DNA of 34,663 nucleotides from a virus. Every line of letters starts with the position of its first letter. Position 1 is the first letter of the stretch. The translations under genes and the position numbers were made by a program. This document shows positions 7,495 to 14,790 of this stretch, one piece after another. The stretch is taken from the IMG/VR virus record IMGVR_UViG_3300031251_000072, positions 1 through 34,663 of that record; one strand, given 5' to 3'. The notes below the pieces were generated by a model. It worked only from the letters and a program-made list of their open reading frames with translations, was not told the origin of the DNA and searched no databases.

Positions 7495-9609
7495 TTAGTT
7501 CACGCTACTGCACGTAAACACCGGCGTACCGCTCGCCCAGTTCGCCAAAAACATCGCCCCGGGCGGCAACATAATGGTCTGATTAGCCGCCGGCAATTGT
7601 TGCAACATCCCGCCAGAAATCAGCCAATAGGTAGGCGTCACCGCCGATCCGGTAATCACAATCTGTTGCGTATATTTCGTGCGGTTCACGTACGGCGCAT
7701 ACGCCAAATAGTTACCACTTGCTTGCGCGGTCAACCGGCCTTGCAAATTGATCGTCGTACCCGCTACACTTTGCACAACCTCAGGCAAAGCCAACCCGCC
7801 GCCAGGGCTATTATTAGCAGCCGCAGTGCTCAATAAGACCTGACCCATCGCCACACCGGTTGGCGTAGCAGAGGCAACCATTGATGACGTTCCAGAAGCC
7901 CCTCCCGAGCCAAGCGTAAACGCCACTGCTTGCGGCAATGTCAGCACCTTGGGCAGCACATCATCAACCGGAATAATGTTAAAACTCTTAATCGTAAATG
8001 CCGGCATCTGATTGCCGGACGGACTAACAGGCAATCCGCTAGCGATATACACATACAAGTTGTAATACTCAAAATTAGTGTCGGTTGCAGCTGGTATAAA
8101 TGGCGGTGTGCATAATATAAGCTGCTGCCCAGCGGGCAGCATTCCGCTAATACCCTGATTAGTATAATAATTACCTACGGCGGTTTCGTGCCGATTAGCA
8201 TAAGCTAAGTTGATACCCGGATTGCTTTGGCTGTTTAGCTCAATATTCCAAATATTTGTCGAGTTGTTGATAATAATTTCTGCCACGGCCATATAGGTCG
8301 TGTTCACATTCAGCGGGTATGAAGTTGAGTTCATTGTCGCAAGAAAACCGCTAGTGCCCTGAACATAGCCACTCGTATACCCAGTGATAACAACATCAAT
8401 CCCGCCATTCGGATTAGCATTTGCTGTCGCTGTGCATTGCGCGCAATTCAGCGCCCAAGGCGTATAGTTTTGGTCCCGTGTCGTGCCGTTTGTTGTGCCT
8501 GCCCCGGAACCATCGCCCACAAAATTAGGATTTAAAATCGCTGTTTTCTGCTGCCAGGTAGGCTGCCCGCTTTGATAGTTCAGCTTGGGCACAATCATTT
8601 TGTTCTGAAACAGCCACGGAAACTGCGCGATCAAAAACTGAGCGCGTAAAATTTCGCCCATCATATTGGGGTGTATGCCGTCCGGTACGCCAGAGCTAAC
8701 GTAGGTAAGATAGGCTTGTAATGGAATGCCGATATTATTAGGATCAAGTCGAGAATTATTATTCTCGACAATAATATTCGAGTATAGATTAGGCAGTCCC
8801 TTAATAAACGCGCAGGCAAACTGGTAAAGAAGTTGATTGGTATATATCGTTACCGACGCACCTGAAGCAGCTGCAACAACTGCGCTATCATTGCGGTTAT
8901 TACCATTAGCAGATGTCCAGCCGGCGTATAAAGTAGAAGGATCAGGTAAATAAAAAAACGAAGGATTAGGGCAAGAATAGCAAATAACAATATTAGGAAA
9001 CTTCTGCTTCCACAGCTCAACATCGCGGATAATTGCAGCAGCAATAACAAGCTTACCAGCCGCCAAAGTACCAGACCACATGGCTATATCGTTTTCCAGT
9101 TCATTATGACAAAACACAAGCTGCGGCTTATCGATATACGCATCAAGCACAGCTTGCTTGCGGTTTAACATATTGCCAGCAGAACCCGTATTTAATATAG
9201 CGCCAGAATAACCATAGCAACCAAGATGGTCTAAAACCTCATCAGCGGCAGAACCAGATTGCACACCAAAATTAATTGGATGCGATCGCGCCCGATCAAA
9301 CGCCGCGCCAGACAGCATATGTAATGCGGTCATCAACCCGTTAGCTTGCCAAAAAGGCGACAAGCTAAACGAATTCATAGCGCTACTCTGGGCATTTATA
9401 CCCGACAGCCCAGCAATGGAGTTTCCAGTACTTGCAGCGGACCAACGACTAGATACCAGCGCCCCAATATTACTAGGCGTCACAGAACCATAATCCAGTG
9501 CGCTTGCCGGCACAACTGGATACTGTTTTCCGTTCGGCCCCTGAAGCGCAATCAGTGTACTGCTATCATCCGAATAAACCCCCGCCGGAGCCGGCCCCAA
9601 TCTGCTCAT
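7495..9609 (-). CDS. SGNH/GDSL-type hydrolase, probable virion-borne sugar esterase
   Basis: This 704-aa protein has an N-terminal SGNH hydrolase region. Block I is TGNSIAG with candidate nucleophile S64 (GNSI in place of GDSI). NFGVQSGS (113-120) supplies the oxyanion Gly. HNELENDI (168-175) corresponds to the GxND block. PDGIHP (309-314) supplies the D310-x-x-H313 dyad. Residues from about 340 onward are beta-rich and low in motifs, probably carbohydrate-binding or trimerising. Such enzymes remove acetyl groups from capsule or O-antigen. It lies between the lysis genes and tail tubular A, so it is probably a second receptor-modifying tail component alongside the CE4-GH18 spike. A strong GGGGGATAGGGT ribosome site precedes the ATG. 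Confidence 0.78.
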   Translation of the reverse strand: MSRLGPAPAGVYSDDSSTLIALQGPNGKQYPVVPASALDYGSVTPSNIGALVSSRWSAASTGNSIAGLSGINAQSSAMNSFSLSPFWQANGLMTALHMLSGAAFDRARSHPINFGVQSGSAADEVLDHLGCYGYSGAILNTGSAGNMLNRKQAVLDAYIDKPQLVFCHNELENDIAMWSGTLAAGKLVIAAAIIRDVELWKQKFPNIVICYSCPNPSFFYLPDPSTLYAGWTSANGNNRNDSAVVAAASGASVTIYTNQLLYQFACAFIKGLPNLYSNIIVENNNSRLDPNNIGIPLQAYLTYVSSGVPDGIHPNMMGEILRAQFLIAQFPWLFQNKMIVPKLNYQSGQPTWQQKTAILNPNFVGDGSGAGTTNGTTRDQNYTPWALNCAQCTATANANPNGGIDVVITGYTSGYVQGTSGFLATMNSTSYPLNVNTTYMAVAEIIINNSTNIWNIELNSQSNPGINLAYANRHETAVGNYYTNQGISGMLPAGQQLILCTPPFIPAATDTNFEYYNLYVYIASGLPVSPSGNQMPAFTIKSFNIIPVDDVLPKVLTLPQAVAFTLGSGGASGTSSMVASATPTGVAMGQVLLSTAAANNSPGGGLALPEVVQSVAGTTINLQGRLTAQASGNYLAYAPYVNRTKYTQQIVITGSAVTPTYWLISGGMLQQLPAANQTIMLPPGAMFLANWASGTPVFTCSSVN

Positions 9610-9612
9610 ACC

Positions 9613-9825
9613 CTATCCCCCAAAATGAAACTTACCACCCAACAGCCAAGTCACCCCGGTTGCCAGCACCCCCACGGTAAACACAATCCCGGCAATAAAC
9701 CCCCGTTGCCGGGTTTGAAACTCCAACACCTTATCAATCTTCTCATGCAGATCGCCCATATAAGCGTCATGCCCATTGGCCCGCGCCTCCAGTCTCGCCA
9801 AGCGTTCTTGCTCTTCCGCGCTCAT
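9613..9825 (-). CDS. Small holin-like protein (coiled coil plus C-terminal membrane helix, XhlA-like)
   Basis: From the ATG at 9825 the product is 70 aa. An N-terminal charged heptad region (EEQERLARLEAR, DLHEKIDKVLEFQTRQRG) is followed by one membrane span (FIAGIVFTVGVLATGVTWLLGG) and a short tail. This is the layout of XhlA/haemolysin-type phage membrane proteins that help holins. The start overlaps the lipoprotein stop (ATGA). A TTG three codons upstream is possible but less likely. Neighbouring lipoprotein and hydrophobic genes suggest a lysis cassette separated from the lysozyme gene by the capsid module. Assignment as the holin itself is an inference. Confidence 0.6.
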   Translation of the reverse strand: MSAEEQERLARLEARANGHDAYMGDLHEKIDKVLEFQTRQRGFIAGIVFTVGVLATGVTWLLGGKFHFGG

Positions 9826-10058
9826 TTCCCACAATCCCGCTCATAACTCATTTTCGCCACCGCCGCCGCTTTCAAATCCGCATCGCTCATCGCCGCCAAC
9901 TCAGCTGGGCTAAACGGTCTTAACGGCTGTAGGCACTGCGATTGCAACGCCGGCGTTATTGCCTGCATTCCCTGTGCTGTCCGCACTAGCTGACTGTTCG
10001 AGCAAGCTAATAAGCTGCTCACGACTAAGGCCGCCAACAGCAGTTTTAATTTCATCAT
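9822..10058 (-). CDS. Small lipoprotein, candidate outer-membrane spanin-like lysis protein
   Basis: From ATG 10058 the product is 78 aa. It has a signal peptide (MMKLKLLLAALVVSSLLAC) with a clear lipobox LLAC, so it should be lipidated and anchored in an envelope membrane. The mature part is Pro-containing and ends with a Cys two residues from the C-terminus (ERDCGK). An AAGGGG ribosome site lies seven bases before the ATG. The first 50 codons overlap the 3' part of the upstream 167-aa gene in another frame, a nested arrangement also seen for Rz1 genes. No classical Rz partner is recognisable, so spanin function is only suggested by position. Confidence 0.6.
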   Translation of the reverse strand: MMKLKLLLAALVVSSLLACSNSQLVRTAQGMQAITPALQSQCLQPLRPFSPAELAAMSDADLKAAAVAKMSYERDCGK

Positions 10059-10413
10059 CACTCAACCCCTTAGCCTTTTCAGGCGTAAAAATAGCCGCCA
10101 AACTCCCCACAATCCCAATCAACGCCGGCAAACCGGTCGCCAAAGCCCCGACATAATTACCAGTCGCCACACTAACCAACGTATCGGCCACATTCTGCGC
10201 GATGGTCGGAGCCAAAGCCGCCCCGCCGACCGCGCCCAGTAGAGTTGACTGTTCACCGGACCGCGCAGACATATAATCCCCAACAGCACCGGCAGCACCC
10301 GAAACCATCCCCCCAAAGCCGCCAGACGCACCCGCAGAAACCGCCCCGGACACCGGCACAAACGACACATTTCCCGCACCATCCACCACCTGCCTAAAAA
10401 AAGTATCAGCCAT
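9910..10413 (-). CDS. Hydrophobic Gly/Ala-rich phage protein, possible membrane or virion protein
   Basis: This 167-aa protein has an N-terminus MADTFFRQVVDGAGNVSFVP, a long Gly/Ala/Ser-rich section, and a hydrophobic segment (ALATGLPALIGIVGSLAAIF, about residues 91-110) followed by TPEKAKG. The tail SDDEIKTAVGGLSREQLISLLEQ is helical. The hydrophobic helix with a charged tail could suit a holin, but the length and Gly-rich start fit a structural or ejected protein equally well. The last 152 bp also encode the start of the lipoprotein in another frame. I do not recognise the family. Confidence 0.5.
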   Translation of the reverse strand: MADTFFRQVVDGAGNVSFVPVSGAVSAGASGGFGGMVSGAAGAVGDYMSARSGEQSTLLGAVGGAALAPTIAQNVADTLVSVATGNYVGALATGLPALIGIVGSLAAIFTPEKAKGLSDDEIKTAVGGLSREQLISLLEQSASADSTGNAGNNAGVAIAVPTAVKTV

Positions 10414-10415
10414 AA

Positions 10416-10634
10416 CTAAACCGCCGCCGGCAGCACCAATTCAGCCGTATAATCAGCCGCACTCAAAATGCTAGCGGCCCCGGCGGCATCGGTAATCAAA
10501 TAATCACCCACGCTCACAGCCCCCTTAGCCGGCACCACCGCCCCCGACTGTGTCGACACATTCACCGCCGTAATCTGATCCGCCATCACCGTAACAGTAA
10601 TAGTCTTCTTCAACTGCACTTGCTGACCTGCCAT
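10416..10634 (-). CDS. 72-aa hypothetical phage protein, beta-rich
   Basis: The product (MAGQQVQLKKTITVTVMADQ...) alternates hydrophobic and polar residues and includes GDYLITDAAGAASILSAADY, suggesting a small beta-sandwich or head-decorating protein. A GGGGG ribosome site precedes the ATG and the stop is two bases before the next ATG. It sits in the capsid-to-lysis interval. I do not recognise the family. Confidence 0.55.
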   Translation of the reverse strand: MAGQQVQLKKTITVTVMADQITAVNVSTQSGAVVPAKGAVSVGDYLITDAAGAASILSAADYTAELVLPAAV

Positions 10635-10690
10635 AAAACCCCCAAAAACAAAAAATCACAACACACACCCAAGGCACACACCACGCACAA

Positions 10691-10900
10691 CTACACCGTT
10701 TCGGCTTCCTGAAACTCCTCAGCCGACACAGTCGCCACCGGCCCCTTCACCTCCACCCACTCCGGATGCACCTTCCCATCCGGACAATTCGCCACATCGT
10801 AATCAAACTCAGCCCCCGGCGCATAATAGCCACCGTTCAAAAAGCCGCCCATCGGCGTAATAAATCGCTTAAACACTGGTCTTTTCTTTGCAACCGCCAT
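10691..10900 (-). CDS. 69-aa hypothetical phage protein
   Basis: I place the start at the ATG at 10900 because GGAGGA lies at ribosome-site distance. A longer open frame to 10987 would run into a REP-like palindrome. The product is basic at the N-terminus (MAVAKKRPVFKRFITP), has an aromatic Gly-rich loop (GGFLNGGYYAPGAEFDYD), and ends acidic (EEFQEAETV). CPDGKVHPEWVEV may bind a metal or fold as a small beta unit. Position between cement protein and lysis genes suggests a minor head protein, without further support. Confidence 0.55.
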   Translation of the reverse strand: MAVAKKRPVFKRFITPMGGFLNGGYYAPGAEFDYDVANCPDGKVHPEWVEVKGPVATVSAEEFQEAETV

Positions 10901-10916
10901 AAATCCTCCAAACCCC

Positions 10917-10992
10917 GTAGGGTGGGCACTGCTTTTCGTGCCCACGAGGGTTAAACCAAAAACCGTGGGCACAAAACCCGTGCCCACCCTAC
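10917..10992. repeat. REP-like palindromic element (GTAGGGTGGGCAC family)
   Basis: A perfect 13-bp terminal inverted repeat, GTAGGGTGGGCAC against GTGCCCACCCTAC, encloses a second inner pair (CGTGCCCACG against CGTGGGCAC). The 76-bp unit sits exactly between two phage genes. Elements of this look are dispersed in many bacterial chromosomes, including methanotrophs and cyanobacteria as I recall. As RNA it would fold into a strong hairpin that could protect or end transcripts. It has no coding potential. Confidence 0.8.
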
Positions 10993-11001
10993 AATTGCTC
11001 T

Positions 11002-11523
11002 TTAAATAATCCCAAACCCACTAGGATAAAAATCCCTACCGTCCTGAATCTCAACCCCAAAATCCGCAAACACCGCACCAGCGGTACCGGTGCCGGTCGG
11101 TACAAACCTAAACCCCCAATAGCGTTGACTCAAACTCGTCGTATTCGCACCCTGTGGCGAAATATAAGGCGACAACTGCAACGCAAACGAAGCGCCGGCG
11201 GTTAAATTCGCCACCGGAATCGCCTGCAAAGAATTATGCACCGTCAAATTCGTAGACAAGGCCGCATCATCCGCGCTCACCACCTGAATATCCAAATAAG
11301 TCAAACCGGTAAACGCAACCGTAACCTGAAACCGCGCATACAGATCAGAGCCCTCGCCAATATCCCGCTTCTGACTCAAATCCAAAGAACTGGTAGACAG
11401 CACGGCAGTCGCCCCGGTCACCGTCTGCCCGGTAATCGTACTCGTCACCTGACCAGGACCACCCGGCGCGCCCTGGATCTGCGCAATCGACCCCGCCAAA
11501 ATCAAATTGTTATCCACAAACAT
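11002..11523 (-). CDS. Capsid cement/decoration protein, Bbp16-like
   Basis: This 173-aa protein opens MFVDNNLILAGSIAQIQGAPGGPG and continues with SLDLSQKRDIGEGSDLYARFQVTVAFTG, VVSADDAALSTNL and GVEIQDGRDFYPSGFGI. The RDIG.G, IPVA..TAG and final YPSG patterns are those I associate with Bbp16, the cement protein of Bordetella phage BPP-1. Its place directly downstream of the major capsid gene matches BPP-1. A GGGGTGA ribosome site precedes the ATG. It probably forms a jelly-roll decoration on the outer capsid. Confidence 0.72.
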   Translation of the reverse strand: MFVDNNLILAGSIAQIQGAPGGPGQVTSTITGQTVTGATAVLSTSSLDLSQKRDIGEGSDLYARFQVTVAFTGLTYLDIQVVSADDAALSTNLTVHNSLQAIPVANLTAGASFALQLSPYISPQGANTTSLSQRYWGFRFVPTGTGTAGAVFADFGVEIQDGRDFYPSGFGII

Positions 11524-11558
11524 AAATCACCCCTAAAAAAATCAACACGCCGTCATCT

Positions 11559-11667
11559 GGTTCCCAAGCTCCAGCTTGGGAACCCCGTCTTGGAAGCTCT
11601 AGCTTCCTGATACGCTAAAGCAAGCAAGAGCTTGCAAGACCCAGTTCCCAAGCCAGAGCTTGGGAAC
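11559..11667. repeat. Composite REP-like cluster of four short palindromes
   Basis: Four adjacent palindromes lie between the cement and capsid genes. 11559-11584 is GGTTCCCAAGC..GCTTGGGAACC, 11592-11607 is GGAAGCT..AGCTTCC, 11620-11635 is GCAAGC..GCTTGC, and 11644-11667 is a second GTTCCCAAGC..GCTTGGGAAC. All share an AGCT or AAGC core. The cluster looks like a chromosomal BIME-type mosaic that entered the phage. It could lower read-through or stabilise capsid mRNA. Confidence 0.8.
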
Positions 11668-11679
11668 CAGCGTTTAAAA

Positions 11680-12738
11680 TTACGAAATCACCGCCTCAAC
11701 ATTCGAAATCGCATCCACCTTACGCAAAGGAATCCCCTCAAACGAAGCCCAACGTTGCACGGTGCCAAACTGATCAGCCCCCTGCTCCAAAGCCAACGCA
11801 TAAGTAGACTTCTCCATCGCCTGTCTACGCAGCAAGGAATACACCGACCGATTCATATAAAACGCCGGCCTCAACCCCGCCATATTCGGAATCCTATCAA
11901 TCGCCCGCAGCATCAAATGGATCAACTGATTAGCGTAAACAGTACCCGAGCCCACCTGTTGATTGCCGGACATCGCCGCAAAGGTCGAAGTATCCAAATT
12001 ACAAATCCGCACCACATAGCGCCAATCCTTCACGCACAAACCGTTATCCCAGGCGTAATGCGCCTGATAAGCTTTGTACGGATTATTCGCCGTGTCATAC
12101 ACCGTCAACAAGCCATCGTCCTCATAATTCAAACCCGCCTTAGAGCCCTTCGGAAACGGACAAAAAACCGAATTTTCCCCCCAACAGATCAACCAAACCG
12201 AAGTCTGCTGATTCGCCGTAACCCCGCCGCCGCTTAAGATATTCGCCGCATTCCCAGGATTCGCGGAAATAGCCGAATAGCGCCCGCTCAACCCCAAATA
12301 CTGCCGAGGATCGCCGCCGGAAACAGCAGGGTTAGGATTCGCATAAAACATCGCCCAAGCCTGTTCCTGATTCATCGCCTCCATAAAGCCGGAATCCTCA
12401 GACTGCCTAAACGCCGCCGCATTGCCGTTCAGCTCCATCAACTTCTGATCGACGCGCGAATAAGCCTCCAACATCCCGCACGCTTCATCCACCTGCGCAG
12501 TGGTGGATTTGCTGCCCGGCACCCCTTGGTTAATCGACCGCCAATACACCGCCGGCAAGCCGGTTCTAATCGTACAACGATGTCCAGTCGGTAAATTCCC
12601 TTCCAAAAACACCGCATCTTCTAAAATCTCGTTTTGCTGAGACAAAATCTCAGCAATCCGCGTCTCAATCCCGCCATCCGGCGCAAGCCGCTTAGCCCAA
12701 TCGGCCAAGGTCAACGCGCCCGCTGCTAAAGCTGCCAT
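11680..12738 (-). CDS. Major capsid protein, BPP-1 Bbp17-like (HK97 fold)
   Basis: This 352-aa protein begins with an N-terminal helix (LTLADWAKRLAPDGGIETRIAEIL), then NEILEDAVFLEGNLPTGHRCT and TGLPAVYWRSINQGVPGSKS. This set of motifs marks the major capsid proteins of BPP-1-like podoviruses. It contains a clear P-domain-like stretch (ANQLIHLMLRAIDRIPNMAG followed by PAFYMNRSVYSLLRRQ). No separate protease is present and scaffold is a distinct upstream gene. GGAGTG lies at ribosome-site distance from the ATG. The downstream cement gene supports the call. Confidence 0.88.
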   Translation of the reverse strand: MAALAAGALTLADWAKRLAPDGGIETRIAEILSQQNEILEDAVFLEGNLPTGHRCTIRTGLPAVYWRSINQGVPGSKSTTAQVDEACGMLEAYSRVDQKLMELNGNAAAFRQSEDSGFMEAMNQEQAWAMFYANPNPAVSGGDPRQYLGLSGRYSAISANPGNAANILSGGGVTANQQTSVWLICWGENSVFCPFPKGSKAGLNYEDDGLLTVYDTANNPYKAYQAHYAWDNGLCVKDWRYVVRICNLDTSTFAAMSGNQQVGSGTVYANQLIHLMLRAIDRIPNMAGLRPAFYMNRSVYSLLRRQAMEKSTYALALEQGADQFGTVQRWASFEGIPLRKVDAISNVEAVIS

Positions 12739-12846
12739 ACGTCACACTCCAAAAAATCGTTAGGGCTTAGGGAAGATGGTTCAAACAGCAACGGCATTGA
12801 TTCCTAAGCCGCACCCGCCGCCAAATAAACCATCTGCGCTAAACAC

Positions 12847-12987
12847 TCAGCCGTAAATTACGTTTACATCAAATCGATTGGTTACAAGCCAATCTGTCTT
12901 AGACCCAGACCTTAACTCTGCTGTCCAATAAACCGAAAATTGCTTTGTCATTTCATTAGCTTTTCTTGTTGCTTCATCGAAATTCAT
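12847..12987 (-). CDS. 46-aa hypothetical phage protein between scaffold and capsid genes
   Basis: A short frame encodes MNFDEATRKANEMTKQF, then SVYWTAELRSGSKTDWLV and ends VNVIYG. An AGGTG precedes the ATG. Composition is ordinary and protein-like, with an amphipathic helix followed by strands. It uses A/T-rich codons compared with its neighbours, which hints at later acquisition. The remaining 108 bases to the capsid start hold the capsid ribosome site and nothing else that I can identify. Function unknown. Confidence 0.5.
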   Translation of the reverse strand: MNFDEATRKANEMTKQFSVYWTAELRSGSKTDWLVTNRFDVNVIYG

Positions 12988-13009
12988 AATCACACCTGCT
13001 TCATCTTCA

Positions 13010-13789
13010 TTATTTCAACCCAGGACTATTCGGATACATAAGACGTGCATCGCCCGTTGCCCCGCCTAACCGCGACGATCCCGCAACCACGCCGTCTTCC
13101 TTCAACATGCTGCCAATTTTCACAAACGCCTTAACCAAATCCGGATGATTGCCTATACCCGTCTGATCAAACAACAGCTTCAACTCATCCGGCACAAACT
13201 GCTTAACGGCTCTAGCCGCCGCAGTCATAGACGCATCAAACTTATCGCCGCCGATTTCCGCATCGGCCTTGGTCTCATTAAACCAAGCTGTTTTTTGCGT
13301 TTCCAGCGCTTGCGCCTGTTGCGCCAAAAGCCCTTGCGTCAACTTCACGCCCAAATCCGTCAGTTGTTGCGCCTGCTCCTGCTTCAAACCCATAGCCTGA
13401 GCCACGCCCTTAAACTCCCCCAGTAACTCCGGGTTTAACGTAACGCCCTCCGGTACACTAAAATCCGCGTACTCAAGCGCCGCCCCTTGCGCATCCCCGC
13501 CGGTTTCAGCATCGCCTGAAGCCGCGCCAGATTCCACAGCTGCGCCACCCGCAGCCGCACCTGCCGTTCCATCCGCGCCCGATCCGCCCGCTGCTTGATC
13601 ACCCGCACCCGCACCGGCAGCACCTGCCGCACCTTGTTGGCCGGCAACCCCGCCCGCGCTTTGTGTAGCTCCCGCACCTTCACCCCCTAAAACTGTAGAT
13701 ACACCCGCACCAGAGCCCGCGCCGCCTCCAGCCTCACCCGCGGCAGCTTCAGCCATCAAAACCAATCTCATCGCCCTAATCAGCGTCAT
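13010..13789 (-). CDS. Capsid scaffolding protein
   Basis: This 259-aa protein has an N-terminal 100 residues of Gly/Ala/Ser low complexity (GGAGSGAG, GGVAGQQGAAGAAGAGAGD). Then comes YADFSVPEGVTLNPELLGEF and a helical part rich in Gln/Ala (QEQAQQLTDLGVKLTQGLLAQQAQALE). The C-terminus contains a helical hairpin, FVPDELKLLFDQTGIGNHPDLVKAFVKIGSML. The motif set YADFxxPEG..L and TGIGNHP is typical of podoviral scaffolding proteins. It precedes the capsid gene as expected. The start is chosen at 13789, where GGAGG lies upstream; M12 is a possible alternative. Confidence 0.82.
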   Translation of the reverse strand: MTLIRAMRLVLMAEAAAGEAGGGAGSGAGVSTVLGGEGAGATQSAGGVAGQQGAAGAAGAGAGDQAAGGSGADGTAGAAAGGAAVESGAASGDAETGGDAQGAALEYADFSVPEGVTLNPELLGEFKGVAQAMGLKQEQAQQLTDLGVKLTQGLLAQQAQALETQKTAWFNETKADAEIGGDKFDASMTAAARAVKQFVPDELKLLFDQTGIGNHPDLVKAFVKIGSMLKEDGVVAGSSRLGGATGDARLMYPNSPGLK

Positions 13790-14087
13790 CGCTCACCCCC
13801 TCCTGCAACAATAAAATATAAAACCCCGGATACTCAGCAAACAAAGACTGCAACCACAGCCCCACCGCCCGCTTACCCTCCAAAAACGCACTTAATCTAT
13901 CGGACTCCGCAAACGTACCGCGATGCGTACCGCACTCACCCAACAGCCGCCGCACAAACCGCCGACCGGCATGCGTCTCGATCACCGCCTTAAAATCAGC
14001 ATCCTCCAACAACTTACGCAGCCGGTTACGCTCCTCAATTTCTCGTTGCTGTTGGCGTTCGGTTAACAGACTCATAGGGGTAATCAC
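13776..14087 (-). CDS. Bbp19-like small phage protein
   Basis: This 103-aa protein has a basic N-terminal helix (ERQQQREIEERNRLRKLLED), then FKAVIETHAGRRFVRRLLGECG, THRGTF and FLEGKRAVGLWLQSLF. The GRRFVRxLL..CG and EGKRxVGLxL pattern is that of the Bbp19-like domain found next to head genes in BPP-1 relatives. The GTG start overlaps the lysozyme stop (GTGA), and the end overlaps the scaffold start by 14 bp. ATG at 14075 is an alternative start. The exact role is unknown. Confidence 0.65.
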   Translation of the reverse strand: MITPMSLLTERQQQREIEERNRLRKLLEDADFKAVIETHAGRRFVRRLLGECGTHRGTFAESDRLSAFLEGKRAVGLWLQSLFAEYPGFYILLLQEGVSDDAD

Positions 14088-14530
14088 GCGCCCACCGCTG
14101 CAAACCGCGGCCTCACAATCGCCGCCTTAGCCAACACATCCGCCGAATAATTATTCCCGGTCGTCCCCACATCCATGCGCTCAACAGTCCGCACATTCCC
14201 CGGTCCCACGTTATAAGCCGCAATCGCCCCGCGCAACTGATCAGCCTTAGACCAACTCGGATGCGCCCGGCTCACCGCGTTCAACATATCCCGCAAAATC
14301 GTCGCCGCCTGCGTCACATGCTCCACGCTCGAAGGCTCGCCGACTAACTGGTGATGGCGGCGGTCAACCTGCATAATCCCGTAACCAAAGCCATGATCAC
14401 CAAACCCTTTAGGGTCTAAATTCTTCCCAAAACAAGACTCCCGCCAAGCAATCGCCGCCAACACCTCAGGCGGCAACACCAACGCCGAACCCACCGACAC
14501 AAAAATATCCCTCAATGCTGGTGAAATCAT
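14084..14530 (-). CDS. Lysozyme / lytic transglycosylase (SLT/goose-type fold), probable endolysin
   Basis: This 148-aa protein includes LPPEVLAAIAWRES with catalytic Glu31. GFGYGIMQVDRRHH follows at 47-60, and AIAAYNVGPGNV at 102-113. These are the three motifs of the transglycosylase/goose lysozyme fold. No signal peptide is seen, so release would need a holin. It sits among head genes rather than next to the lipoprotein/holin-like genes. It could therefore be a virion-associated enzyme used during entry; either reading fits. Start and stop overlap both neighbours by 4 bp. Confidence 0.82.
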   Translation of the reverse strand: MISPALRDIFVSVGSALVLPPEVLAAIAWRESCFGKNLDPKGFGDHGFGYGIMQVDRRHHQLVGEPSSVEHVTQAATILRDMLNAVSRAHPSWSKADQLRGAIAAYNVGPGNVRTVERMDVGTTGNNYSADVLAKAAIVRPRFAAVGA

Positions 14531-14790
14531 AATGGGTTACCTGTGCTGCCATGTTTCTCAAGAGCCGCTACCGCTGTAGCAGCCACCTGAATTAATTCCG
14601 CTAGAGCGCTATTTCTTCCAGGATGGTTTTTACACCAACCCAACTTAGCCTCATTAAGCTCAGCCTCTAATACCAACAAATACCCTGATAAATTTTGCTT
14701 TTTATCATCCAAAGCACCCCATTTTTCGTCTTGTTTATTGCGCTCTATATCAATCAACGCATAGACTTCTTCTCTGGTTAAAGCCGTCAT
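14527..14790 (-). CDS. MazG-like nucleotide pyrophosphohydrolase-type small protein
   Basis: From the ATG at 14790 (TGATG overlap with the portal stop) the product is 87 aa. The helices RNKQDEKWGA, YLLVLEAELNEAKLGW and SALAELIQVAATAVAALEKHG follow the all-alpha NTP pyrophosphatase pattern, with an ExxxE acidic pair and a closing ELIQVAA helix. Phage members of this group are thought to hydrolyse (d)NTPs. The protein is shorter than typical MazG, so activity is uncertain. Confidence 0.55.
   Translation of the reverse strand: MTALTREEVYALIDIERNKQDEKWGALDDKKQNLSGYLLVLEAELNEAKLGWCKNHPGRNSALAELIQVAATAVAALEKHGSTGNPL

Noticed and set aside
10901-10987. N-terminal extension of the 69-aa gene into the palindrome
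   Set aside because: The extension is encoded by the REP-like element, while the ATG at 10900 has a strong GGAGGA site.
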